Origin: Aradus depressus
Lineage: Eukaryota; Arthropoda; Insecta; Hemiptera; Aradidae
Reading direction: 5' to 3'
NCBI GenBank assembly: GCA_963662175.1
Contig: OY759214.1
Span: forward strand, 78,566,037 to 78,630,036
Length of the DNA stretch: 64,000 nt
The notes under the pieces are model-generated. The model was not told the DNA's origin, did no database searches, and saw only the letters and a program-made list of their open reading frames with translations. The position numbers and the translations under genes were made by a program. Shown one piece after another: positions 55,720 to 64,000 of the stretch; the first letter of the stretch is position 1; each line of letters opens with the position of its first letter.

Positions 55720-57319
55720 TAGGCTATAATTGGGGCAGAAAGTTGATTTCTCCCAAATTAAATGGTAACGTGTAATCTACGTTTTACTCAAAATTTCTTA
55801 GTACCTTACATTTCAGTCCCTCACATTACCAGATTACGAAATACATGAATCACGAGGCCATTTTCGTCCACCAAGCTCGGAACTTGAAATTTTAAAGGAG
55901 AATTTGTCAGCTAATGAAATTTTGATTTCCGAGATGTTTACTAAGTCCCTCTAAGAAAAAATTTGAGGAAACATTTTTTTAACTTTTATTCCCAGATTTC
56001 CTTAGTTTCAGAGAATCACCCTTAAAGGAGCATGTAACCATTGGAGGAACCTCATTGCATTTCTCCTGAAGTATAGAGTAGAAAGTACACCCCTAGCCCC
56101 TCTCCTCCAGGGCGCCCTCCCTCGGCCCCCTCCACACCCGGGGCTCCCTTCCCCACAACCTCCAAGGTGGGGGAGTCTCGGGTCCGGCCCTCCACCAAGC
56201 CAGTGTTAAATTTAGCCCGTTCTGTTGTGTGTCCTCCGGCTGCCCCAAATATGGCCCAATCTTCTCGTGTTTCCTAGCCGTTCCATCTACAGACCATATA
56301 TCCCCCACTCCATGCCTCCCTCACATCTCTTCCCCTATCAGTAGTCTGTGATAACCCTCACCTCACCGCTCCTTCACACCATCACACAATTGTGAGTAAT
56401 CACATCATTATAATAAACACTATCATTTGTGTATGTTGTGGCGTAGCCAGGTTTTGAGTGGCCTGTATGCTAAAATTTGAAGTGGTCCCCTCTCATTCCT
56501 GCATATTTTGATCCTTTGACATTCAGACATAAACACCAAAAAATGTCTTTGGTTAAATCACTTAATAACTTTTTTTTTGTCTTACAAACGTCAGGATGTC
56601 AAAATTATTATTTTTTACAGTAAATCTTTAGAATGTAAGATCACACATTTTAGTATTAAGTATTGAGAAATGTTGCTATTAACGTTACATTATCGGATTG
56701 GCAGAAGCCTGGGCCTGGAATCGACAGTGAGGAATGACGACAATCAGTCAATCTTATAAAAACTAGAAAAAATAAAATCCTTAAATGATCCATTCCTACA
56801 CTGAATACTGGATTTATATCTAATTTCAATTGGTGATTGTTATTCTTATTTGGGAAATAAGATAAGGTCATATTGCACCATTGTGTGCACATGTCTTCCG
56901 TATAAACGATAACCATTTCTTGCGTCCGGTACCTAATCGCGACTCTGGGAAAGGCCCAATGACCATTAGATTTTCTGCACTTCTTCCTGAAGAACGAAAA
57001 CAGTTTTCTTTTTATTGTTTGCATTGCTTTTTTTCGTAACAAAAATAACACGAAACACGCTGAACTGTCTACAAAAAAAATATTCTACATACTTCTAAAT
57101 AGACGATCGAAATTAGACATGACACAACAATGAAACCTGCTGATGTATGGATCAGGGTAAACATCCAACATAACACGAATTTAGGCGTTTCAATCGCCTT
57201 CAGACTCATAACGCAGTGCTCATTATACGTAGTATACAACAGAACACTTCATAACAATCTGATACACACAGTGCCCAAAACAATAAAACGATTTAAATAA
57301 ACAAAACAAACTTATTTTT
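55720..57319. other. No recognisable gene; GC-rich patch at 56085-56215
   Basis: The patch is C-rich on plus, unlike its surroundings. A minus-strand frame of 131 codons (56656-57051) has no domain I recognise. 'ggcgtagccaggttttgag' near 56440 is a dispersed-repeat start also seen near 12509. Confidence 0.4.
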
Positions 57320-57415
57320 TTTAATATTGTTTATTCCATAACAAAATATATACATAAACTACAGGCTTCGGGCTCCATCGTCATGTCTAGTTATAAACTA
57401 AGTCGACTTAATAAT
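57320..57415 (+). repeat. Single arm of the 61779-61963 palindrome family
   Basis: 'gtttattccataacaaaata', 'aaactacaggcttcggg' and 'gtctagttataaacta' parallel the arm of the palindrome at 61779-61963. The second arm is absent here. Confidence 0.5.
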
Positions 57416-57490
57416 ATTTTGATATCTATAAAAACTAAATAAAAATAAATAAAATGTGCTTATAAGAATCATATTATATTTATTATAAGT

Positions 57491-57720
57491 TTCCGAGCTC
57501 AAGATCCCAGGTTCGAAACCCGTTTTTTTAGCTGGAAAGTACGCCGTACTTCGGATGGAACGTTAAGCGATGGTCCCGAGCCTGTACGATGGCAGTTACT
57601 CGTTAAAGACCCCTACCCTAGGTGAATAAACCTGGGTAGGCAAAATTTAAGACAATAGAGTCAGGCTCATGTCGACCAGAGCGACGAAAGAGCGCTCTGG
57701 TAGTAGGCGATATGACCTAG
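57491..57720 (+). mobile_element. SINE family 1 copy, 5'-truncated
   Basis: Starts at 'tccgagctcaagatc', keeps the B-box 'ggttcgaaaccc' and the body to 'gtaggcgatatgacct'. The A-box half of the head is lost. Confidence 0.8.
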
Positions 57721-57900
57721 TTTTTGTGTTAAGCCACCCCTTAATTCCCCTTCCTTTTGGCCAATTTGGCAGAAATTCAATCTGTTCTTCTGGAGACACA
57801 TACAAAAATTTCATTTTGTTAGGAGTTATCGTGTTCAGACAGACAAAAATGTTTTTTTTTTTTTCGAATTAGGTGGTCGGAAAACATGATTTCTGACTGA
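57721..57900 (-). repeat. Dispersed repeat family A, inverse fragment
   Basis: 'tttttgtgttaagccacccc', 'ttttggccaatttggc', 'ggagacacatac' and 'gttatcgtgttcagac', directly abutting the SINE end. Confidence 0.5.
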
Positions 57901-57974
57901 TTACATAACTTACTCTATACTCCGTAGCTGGTGAATTAGAAAAAAATTCATCTTTAATTAATATTACAATAAAA

Positions 57975-58110
57975 CTTTTAGGGTTCCATACCATAGTAAA
58001 AAACGGAACCCTTATACGTTGTCTGTACGTCGAAGAGGTTTATCTCGGAAACTATAAAACCTAAAGATCTGAAATTTGGCCTTTGAACCATATCTAGGTG
58101 AGTTATAATA
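57975..58110 (+). repeat. Fragment with 'agggttcc' / 'ggaaccct' inverted pair
   Basis: 'tagggttccataccatag' and 'aaaaacggaaccctta' are followed by 'tctcggaaactataaaacc'. A similar opening is very common in insect dispersed repeats. Boundaries are not resolved. Confidence 0.35.
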
Positions 58111-58315
58111 ATGTTATTTATTTGTTGGTGTAAGGAGATTATGAATTTACAATAATATATTTTTCAGCAGCTATATTTTTCTCCTATTTATTTTTATATA
58201 AATTTATGTTAGGTAAAAGATATACAACCAATATACAACATCGTATGTTGTTCCTCATTAATTCAATATACCAATAACATCTCAATTATTAAAACAATTG
58301 CTATACAAGAATGTG

Positions 58316-58600
58316 AGGGCGCCGGTAGCTCAGAGGTAGCGTACTGAACTCAAGATCGCGGGTTCGAAACCCGGCCGAGGGCCTTAGTTTATTTATCTGA
58401 AAGGTGAAAATCTTAGCATACTGTCCTTCGAATGGGAAGTTAAGAGATGGTCCCAAGCCTGTACTATGTCAGGTACCTCTATCCTAGGTGAATAAACGTA
58501 GGTAGGCTGAAATTCAGCCGCTGAATTTAAGACAGTAGAGTCAGGCTCATGTCGACCAGAGCAATGAAAGCGCTCTGGTAGTAGACGATATGACCTAGTA
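58316..58600 (+). mobile_element. SINE family 1 copy
   Basis: Head 'gggcgccggtagctcagagg', B-box 'cgggttcgaaacccgg', body with 'gatggtcccaagcctgtact' and 3' 'gcgctctggtagtagacgat'. A short insertion-like 'aattcagccgctgaattt' is unique to this copy. No TTAGG tail. Confidence 0.88.
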
Positions 58601-59070
58601 ATTAAAGTAATAAAAATATATTTTATATATAACTCCTCCTTCCTTCGTATTTTTTTTCCATCTCACTACTCAGCTGTTCTAAGTAAAAAAAAAAAAAATA
58701 CATTGTTTTTTCTTCTTTGCAGTCGGTTTTTTAAATTGTATTTTTATTTTTTTTTTAGATAGAACATTTTTTGTTCATATTTTAATATTCCTTCAATGCA
58801 TATTGTAATGTTTTTGAAAATTTCTGCCATTTTAATTATTTGTTTACTGCTCGAAATGATGATTCTCTGGTGGTATGTTTCGTTTGCTGGTTAAATTTTG
58901 TAATAGTAGTAGTAGTATTAAAGTCTTTATTCAATTAACATAATAGAAAATTACATAGAAAACATGTATACAATAATGTGACCTTTTATGAAGAAAAACT
59001 CAATGGCCTAAGCCGTCTTGAGGAGTATAGATTTACATAAATAATATTATCTTATTAATTTTTTGTATTT
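58601..59070. other. AT-rich, no recognisable gene
   Basis: Includes 'aaagtctttattcaattaac' near 58920, which looks like the complement of a transposon 3' end, but no element is identified. Confidence 0.4.
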
Positions 59071-59418
59071 GGGCGCCGGTAGCTCAGTGGTATGCGTGCT
59101 TGACTTCTGAGCTCAAGAACGTGGGTTCGTATCCCGACCGAGGCCCTTACTTTATTTTATCTGGGAGGTAGAATAAACTTAAGCACGCCGTCCTTCGGAT
59201 GTGACGTTAAGCGATGGTCCCGAGCCTGTACGATGTCAGGTACTCGTTAAAGACCCCTACCCTAGGTGAATAAAAATTTAGGGTAAGCAAAATTTAGGAC
59301 TCCCACAGTAGAGTCGGGCTCATGTCCACCAGAGTGACGAAAGAGCGCTCTGGTAGTAGGCGATATGACCTCGTAGTTAATGCCCGGGCATGAGTAATAA
59401 AACCTAACCTAACCTAAC
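59071..59418 (+). mobile_element. SINE family 1, full-length reference copy with AACCT tail
   Basis: A complete head (A-box within 'ggtagctcagtggtatgcg', B-box 'gtgggttcgtatcc') is followed by the full body and a tail of AACCT repeats at 59399-59418. Length 348 bp, in agreement with the minus-strand copy at 15507-15850. Good enough to serve as the family reference in this window. Confidence 0.92.
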
Positions 59419-60564
59419 AATTTTTTCTTTCTAAAATAAAAATAAAAATAAAATAATAAATATATTTTTGTTCCTATTTATTTAATTCATAGTTTTTGTA
59501 TTTTTGGACATTCTCCCAGTTTTTGACATGAATTAACTACTTTTACGCTTTCCGGCTGCTATTACGGTTAACTAGACAGTTGGTATGCAGTTAATTAAGG
59601 TAATTGGTTAGCATATTCATAAACATATATTTAGTGATAATTTAGTAGAAATGTTCAAAGTTAGAATTTGGATTAGTTTTCCCTCAAGTATTTCCTTAAC
59701 CTAAGGGCAGTTAACTCTTATTAAGGTATCAGAAGAAAACAAAATATGAGAAAACTACAATAATTTATTTTGTTTTTCTTCCCCAGCTTTATGTAGTATA
59801 AGAGAAGTTATGTAATCGTCCGAAATTTTTTTTGAAGAATGTTCCAGCTCCCTAAATCCAAAAATGAAAACAAAAAATGAATGTCTGTCAGTATGTCTTC
59901 GGAGACGATTAATCCTGATTGAAAGAAAGTATCAACATTGGCGATTTATGGTTTTAATATGATAACTTACAGACATTGAAAAAGCCCCCCCATTTTGCCC
60001 ACTCTGAATATCTGCAAAAATATTTATCCGGTCATTTTTCTTTTCAAAAAATCTAGTTTTTTTCACCGATTTTTTCGCTCTTCTTTCCCCTTTAAGTTTT
60101 TGTTCCTCTTTTCGGATCCTTTTGAAATATTTATCATTTTATTACTTGAATACAAAATAGGACAAGAAAAAGTGTTTCGAGTCCTTCGTCTTGTTTTATT
60201 AGAAAGGAAGACTCTGAAGGGCCGCTAGAGTTATTCTTTTTTTATTATCTATATAAATATTGTCAGTTCTGTCCTTGCAAACTTAATTTTAAAACCATTT
60301 ATATTTTATGAATGTGAGATCCTATAAGCAACACTATTCTGATCAGAAAAATATTTTTACATGAATCGAACCCAAATTGGAAGTAGAAACGAGTTGCTAA
60401 GAATTTTCTTAATCAGGATGCGCTAATTGTGAATCCGATTTATTTATTACAACTTCCGACAATAATAATACATAATTCACTTAAACCCTAACGTAGTAAG
60501 TACGTCATAAAAATATATCAAAATACCTAATGAATTAGTTATATAAACAGTTATTAAATGTAAG
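59419..60564. other. AT-rich, no recognisable gene
   Basis: No domain recognised; a 77-codon plus-strand frame at 59995 is Phe-rich low complexity. Confidence 0.4.
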
Positions 60565-61130
60565 TGGGGTTTCACACCAAAGCCGGGCGGAAAACGATAG
60601 AGCGCTAAATACGCAGGGTTTACATGGGAGTATTCAAACCAAGGCCGAGCCGCGCCGGGCGATGCCGAGCGGTTTTGAGCAGTACTACCTACCGCCAATT
60701 CGAGCGTTTTCTGCCAAGCGGTTTCTTCCGTCATTCTGTCTAGTTCGGTGTTTCAGCCCAGTGAGTTACATCATATTAGACAATATATTGTTTTTTTATT
60801 GTTTCAAGTGGTTTTTGTTTTTTAAATTTTTTAATATTATAATGAGTGATCTTTATTTATATTGTGAGTCCAGTATCGCCTTCTTTCTCCCACACATTCA
60901 TCATCAAGTGATGTACTATCCAATAACATCATCATCATCAAAGTTGATGACATTATTTTGCACCACGTTTCAACTGAGACTGAATAGGAAAGAAGCACCT
61001 CTCACGACAAGGCTAGAAAACCTACTGAGAGCGAATCGGCTTCGGTGCGATCGCAGGCAGATTCCGCTCGGCTCGGCTTTGCATTGTTTCGCCCGGCCCG
61101 GCTCGGCTCGGCTTTGGTGTGTAAGAAGCC
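60565..61130. mobile_element. GC-rich-ended MITE-like element, ~565 bp
   Basis: The left end 'ggggtttcacaccaaagccg' and right end 'cggctttggtgtgtaagaag' are inverted repeats. Further GC-rich subterminal copies lie inside ('gccgagccgcgccgggcg' near 60641; 'cgcccggcccggctcggctc' near 61091). The 'CACACCAAAGCCG' terminus resembles PIF/Harbinger-type ends, but no TSD or transposase could be confirmed. Confidence 0.55.
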
Positions 61131-61284
61131 TTAGAGTCGGACATATGTGTGATTAGTAATAACATAAACAATAAAGAATAAAAGGAAATAAGTAAAAAAT
61201 AAATGAATATAAAAATAGAAATATTAATAAATATAGTAGATATAGTTTGTAATTGCAATTTGAATGATGTTAATTGTTTCTTAC

Positions 61285-61539
61285 AATTGAGTGTGAGATG
61301 CAAAACTCGCTCGTTACACATTAGCCGAATATTGAGAAAATGCCAAAAACATGCATGGAACGAACCAGTTTTGATACTAACTGCAATTTTCAGTCACCTA
61401 AAACCATTGGAAAGAACAAGTTTTGATACAATCTGATGTTTTAGTCGTATAAAGCGCCAAAACATCTCATAGAATCTGCTGTCATCTCAATTTTTTCAAT
61501 ATTTGTAACGAGCGAGTTTTGCATCTCACACACTCAATT
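61285..61539. mobile_element. MITE with 35-bp TIRs, 255 bp
   Basis: The left arm 61285-61318 ('gagatgcaaaactcgctcgt') and right arm 61504-61539 ('acgagcgagttttgcatctc') are near-perfect inverted repeats, differing by a 2-bp insertion in the right arm. The interior is non-coding. TSD not resolved; superfamily unknown. Confidence 0.8.
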
Positions 61540-61778
61540 ATTCCAAAAGTGTTATTTTCACGACGATGTTAGGACGGTCTTACGTACCTTCATCAAATAT
61601 AAAAAAATATAATAATAACATGAAAAAAAAAATTAAAATACTAGATAAAAAATAAATAAATAAACGAATAGAAATATTGAAATAATAATAAGTGAGTAAA
61701 TATAAAAAATAATTTCACAAGTAGCAAAATAAAATTGTAGTCTGACCTCTGATACATTTTATAATTTTATGCTAGCTT

Positions 61779-61963
61779 CAATTTTGAAATATAATCTATT
61801 CCACAAAAGTTTTGTGCATATACTATAGGTTTCGGCTTATTAAGTGAGCGTCAGGTTTAGTTATAAATTAAGTTGATTGAGTTATAACTAAACCTGATAG
61901 TGGTGATGCCGAAACCGAAAGTATACGATTATACAATATTTGTGGAATAAATAATATTTCACA
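61779..61963. mobile_element. Imperfect palindrome, ~185 bp
   Basis: Arms of ~80 bp: left 'tattccacaaaag', 'ataggtttcggctt', 'caggtttagttataa'; right the inverse, 'ttataactaaacctg', 'gccgaaaccgaaag', 'ttgtggaata'. The loop is only about 15 bp. Related to the single arm at 57320-57415. Confidence 0.7.
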
Positions 61964-63109
61964 AAATTGCATCCAAACAAAATATTCTACAAAATGGGGG
62001 CTTCTAAGAAGGATTTGCCATTTCTGCTCTTGACTGAGTTGAATTTCATTTAAAATGTTGGAATGCACTTCATACTACATTTGAAATGTGTGACAGTTTT
62101 TGTACCCACAATTTTTGTGATTAAGGCTCTTGCCTTTCGACTAAGTATCCCTTAAAAAAAATTATATTGGCTGATTAAAGAAAATAGGGTTAACAAATAA
62201 TTGGCTAAAATGCCGGGGGCCACTCCTGCATTTTTCTCGTTTCTTTTTTATTTATATATCTGTATTTTTTAATTACATTTTCATTTGACCTAAATATTTA
62301 CTTTTTGTTTCCCCTGTAAAATAATGTATCCTTATAAGAATGGTAAAATGTGTTTTTCGCTTTCTTTAAGCCGTATTTCCTCAGACTATCATCAGAGTCA
62401 CGTGTTTGCCTTATAGAAAAAATATTTCCAGAATATTGCAGAAAAAAAGCTATGAAAGATAATTATTAGAATATGAAGATGGCTCTTGTAGTGAGAAGTC
62501 ATAATATTTCGCAGGCTGTAAATATTAATTTTATTGTTTAGAGGAATGACGTAATTACATTATTAACATATTCAATAAATAGAAATTTATCACTGAACTA
62601 AAATAAGGCAATACATGCAAGTAATAATAGTGATTAAGAGAAAAAATTAAAATTAATATTACAGAGAAAATCTAAATAAATAAATAAAAGTTAATTATAA
62701 TAATAATAAACTTACGAGAATAAATATGCAGTTGGGATGCAGATGACGAATATAAATATGAAATAAAAGAAGAAATGCACTATTCATTATCAATGAATAG
62801 TGTAAGTTTCAAAGCGCTGATTATATAACAGAAAATATTGGATATATATTTATTTTGGGACAGAAGTAACGAGGATTAATATATGGGTTCCAAAGCTACA
62901 TTTAAGGTCGGTTTATGGCATATAGCTCGCAAACCAAAGAACCTGCGAAAACCCATATTTAATATAAAATGTACATTTTAGTTTTCTCTACAACGTCTGT
63001 TTCTAGAGATTTTTGATTGGGTCATAAATGTAAGCGGTGTCTTGTAAAATGGATTTAGGTCCCCGTAATAAAATGGTCTCATTGGCCTCTGAGCACATAA
63101 GACATCTTG
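61964..63109. other. AT-rich, no recognisable gene
   Basis: No domain or clear repeat boundary recognised. Confidence 0.45.
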
Positions 63110-63300
63110 ATACCAGTTCCAATCACAGTCACAAGAAAATCTATTGAAAACTCGATCTCGGATTTTCGTACGATTACAATACTTTTTTATACTAAAGGGA
63201 AAATGACAAAAGTCTGTATGCTTGGTCTCCTTAAGCGTGAACATGACTTTCGATACAATGAACATATACGTGAACATGGAATGTTATATAAGATTTCATA
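63110..63300 (+). repeat. Fragment related to the 3641-3800 repeat
   Basis: Order of blocks: 'gaaaactcgatctcggattt', 'gattacaatacttttttata', 'aaatgacaaaag'. These parallel 'gaaaatccgttg', 'gattataatactttattata' and 'aagaaagtaaca' near 3680-3760. Diverged; assignment tentative. Confidence 0.35.
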
Positions 63301-63615
63301 AGCCCTTAAATAAATGACATTTTAATTTTTATACAAATTGGCCTAAATTGAGGGAGTTTACTCCAAACAGCAAAAATCTCCCGATTGAATGTATTAGTTA
63401 AATGTCATGCCTATTTTATGGCATATATAATATAAACATTTTAATGATTTAAGAATTTGAACTCTTTATGGAACATTGTGGAGTTAATGGTTGAAATTGA
63501 TTAATTTTTTACCAAATAATGATGCTGGTCGAGATAAGATTTATGGTCCAATTAACAGAAATGAAGACCAGCATACATAAATACATTGAGGACTGTCTGT
63601 TTTAAAATCAGGGCA

Positions 63616-64000
63616 CTATATCACCAGCCGCAGACTTTCGACACAATCACCACAGGTTAGGGTCTTTGTACACTGTAGGTAGGGTCTATATCACCAACCG
63701 CAGACTCGACAATCACCACAGGTTAGGGTCTTTATATCCTGTTGGTAGGGTCTATATCACCAGCCGTAGACTTTCGACACAATCACCGCAGGTTAGGGTC
63801 TTTGTACACTGTAGGTAGGGTCTATATCACCAACCGCAGACTTTCGACAATCACCACAGGTTAGGGTCCTTATATACTGTAGGTATGGTCTATAATCACC
63901 AGCCGCCGACTTTCGACAAAATCACCACAGGTTAGGGTCTTTATATCCTGTTGGTAGGGTCTATATCACCAGCCGTAGACTTTCGACACAATCACCACAG
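63616..64000 (+). repeat. Tandem array, ~66-71-bp unit, open at window edge
   Basis: Units start 'ctatatcacca' at 63616, 63686, 63752, 63822, 63890 (one base longer) and 63961. Each contains 'aatcacc' and 'caggttagggtc'. Two types alternate: 'ttgtacactgtaggtag' and 'ttatatcctgttggtag'. The array continues past the right end. Confidence 0.95.

Noticed and set aside
56656..57051. 131-codon minus-strand frame as a host gene
   Set aside because: No domain, no splice or start context I could support, and no neighbouring exons. Left unassigned.
59071..59145. SINE heads as functional tRNA genes
   Set aside because: A and B boxes are present, but the acceptor stems do not pair as a tRNA's should, the sequence continues into a shared SINE body, and many diverged copies exist.
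60662..61156. 164-codon frame inside the GC-rich-ended element as a gene
   Set aside because: It starts in the terminal repeat and ends in the opposite one, with no domain or sensible composition.

Overview
The window is animal nuclear DNA, almost certainly from an insect. It is AT-rich, has no operons or dense coding, and is packed with eukaryotic transposable elements: Helitrons, tRNA-derived SINEs, LINE fragments, a Gypsy-type LTR retrotransposon, hAT and Tc1/mariner-like relics, and palindromic MITEs. One SINE family ends in AACCT/TTAGG units, the insect telomere motif, and a DUF4817-type transposase remnant also fits insects. A hemipteran source is possible but only a guess. I found no convincing host gene. 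All recognisable coding sequence belongs to mobile elements and most of it is broken.

Layout. 1-17.8 kb: old, mostly palindromic or dispersed repeats, a LINE 3' fragment (7.6-8.0 kb), a 469-bp internally deleted DUF4817 element (9.0-9.5 kb) whose empty target site is visible in a related copy near 10.9 kb, several SINEs, and short tandem arrays. 17.8-32.5 kb: the most striking part, about 14.7 kb of satellite-bearing non-autonomous Helitrons (17832-22157, 24987-29236, 29237-32496), the last two joined head to tail with no intervening base. Each carries two internal satellites: a G-rich ~143-bp repeat that matches the element's own 5' subterminal sequence, and a 66-bp (2 x 33) repeat that stays open in one reading frame. 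Between the first and second Helitron lies a six-copy 441-bp satellite whose monomer contains SINE-derived sequence.

32.5-46 kb: more dispersed repeats and SINEs, a 34-bp minisatellite beside a LINE RNase H fragment (39.1-39.7 kb), and a frameshifted LINE reverse transcriptase on the minus strand (40.1-41.9 kb). 46.1-53.2 kb: a young Gypsy-type element on the minus strand, with nearly identical LTRs, a perfect tRNA-Lys primer-binding site, an intact gag-like ORF and a second ORF holding only the end of integrase, so it has no reverse transcriptase of its own. It sits inside a hAT relic whose transposase C-terminus survives at 53.45-53.56 kb. 53.8-64 kb: a hAT-type MITE with a perfect 8-bp target duplication, a compact satellite-free Helitron (55.3-55.7 kb) sharing its 3' end with the big ones, three plus-strand SINEs, three inverted-repeat MITE-like elements, and a ~69-bp tandem array running off the right edge.

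The parts relate as a record of mobile-element activity and not as a pathway. Helitrons generate tandem copies and internal satellites, a SINE seeds another satellite, and young elements nest in old ones. Boundaries of old repeats are approximate because they were read by eye from a single window.
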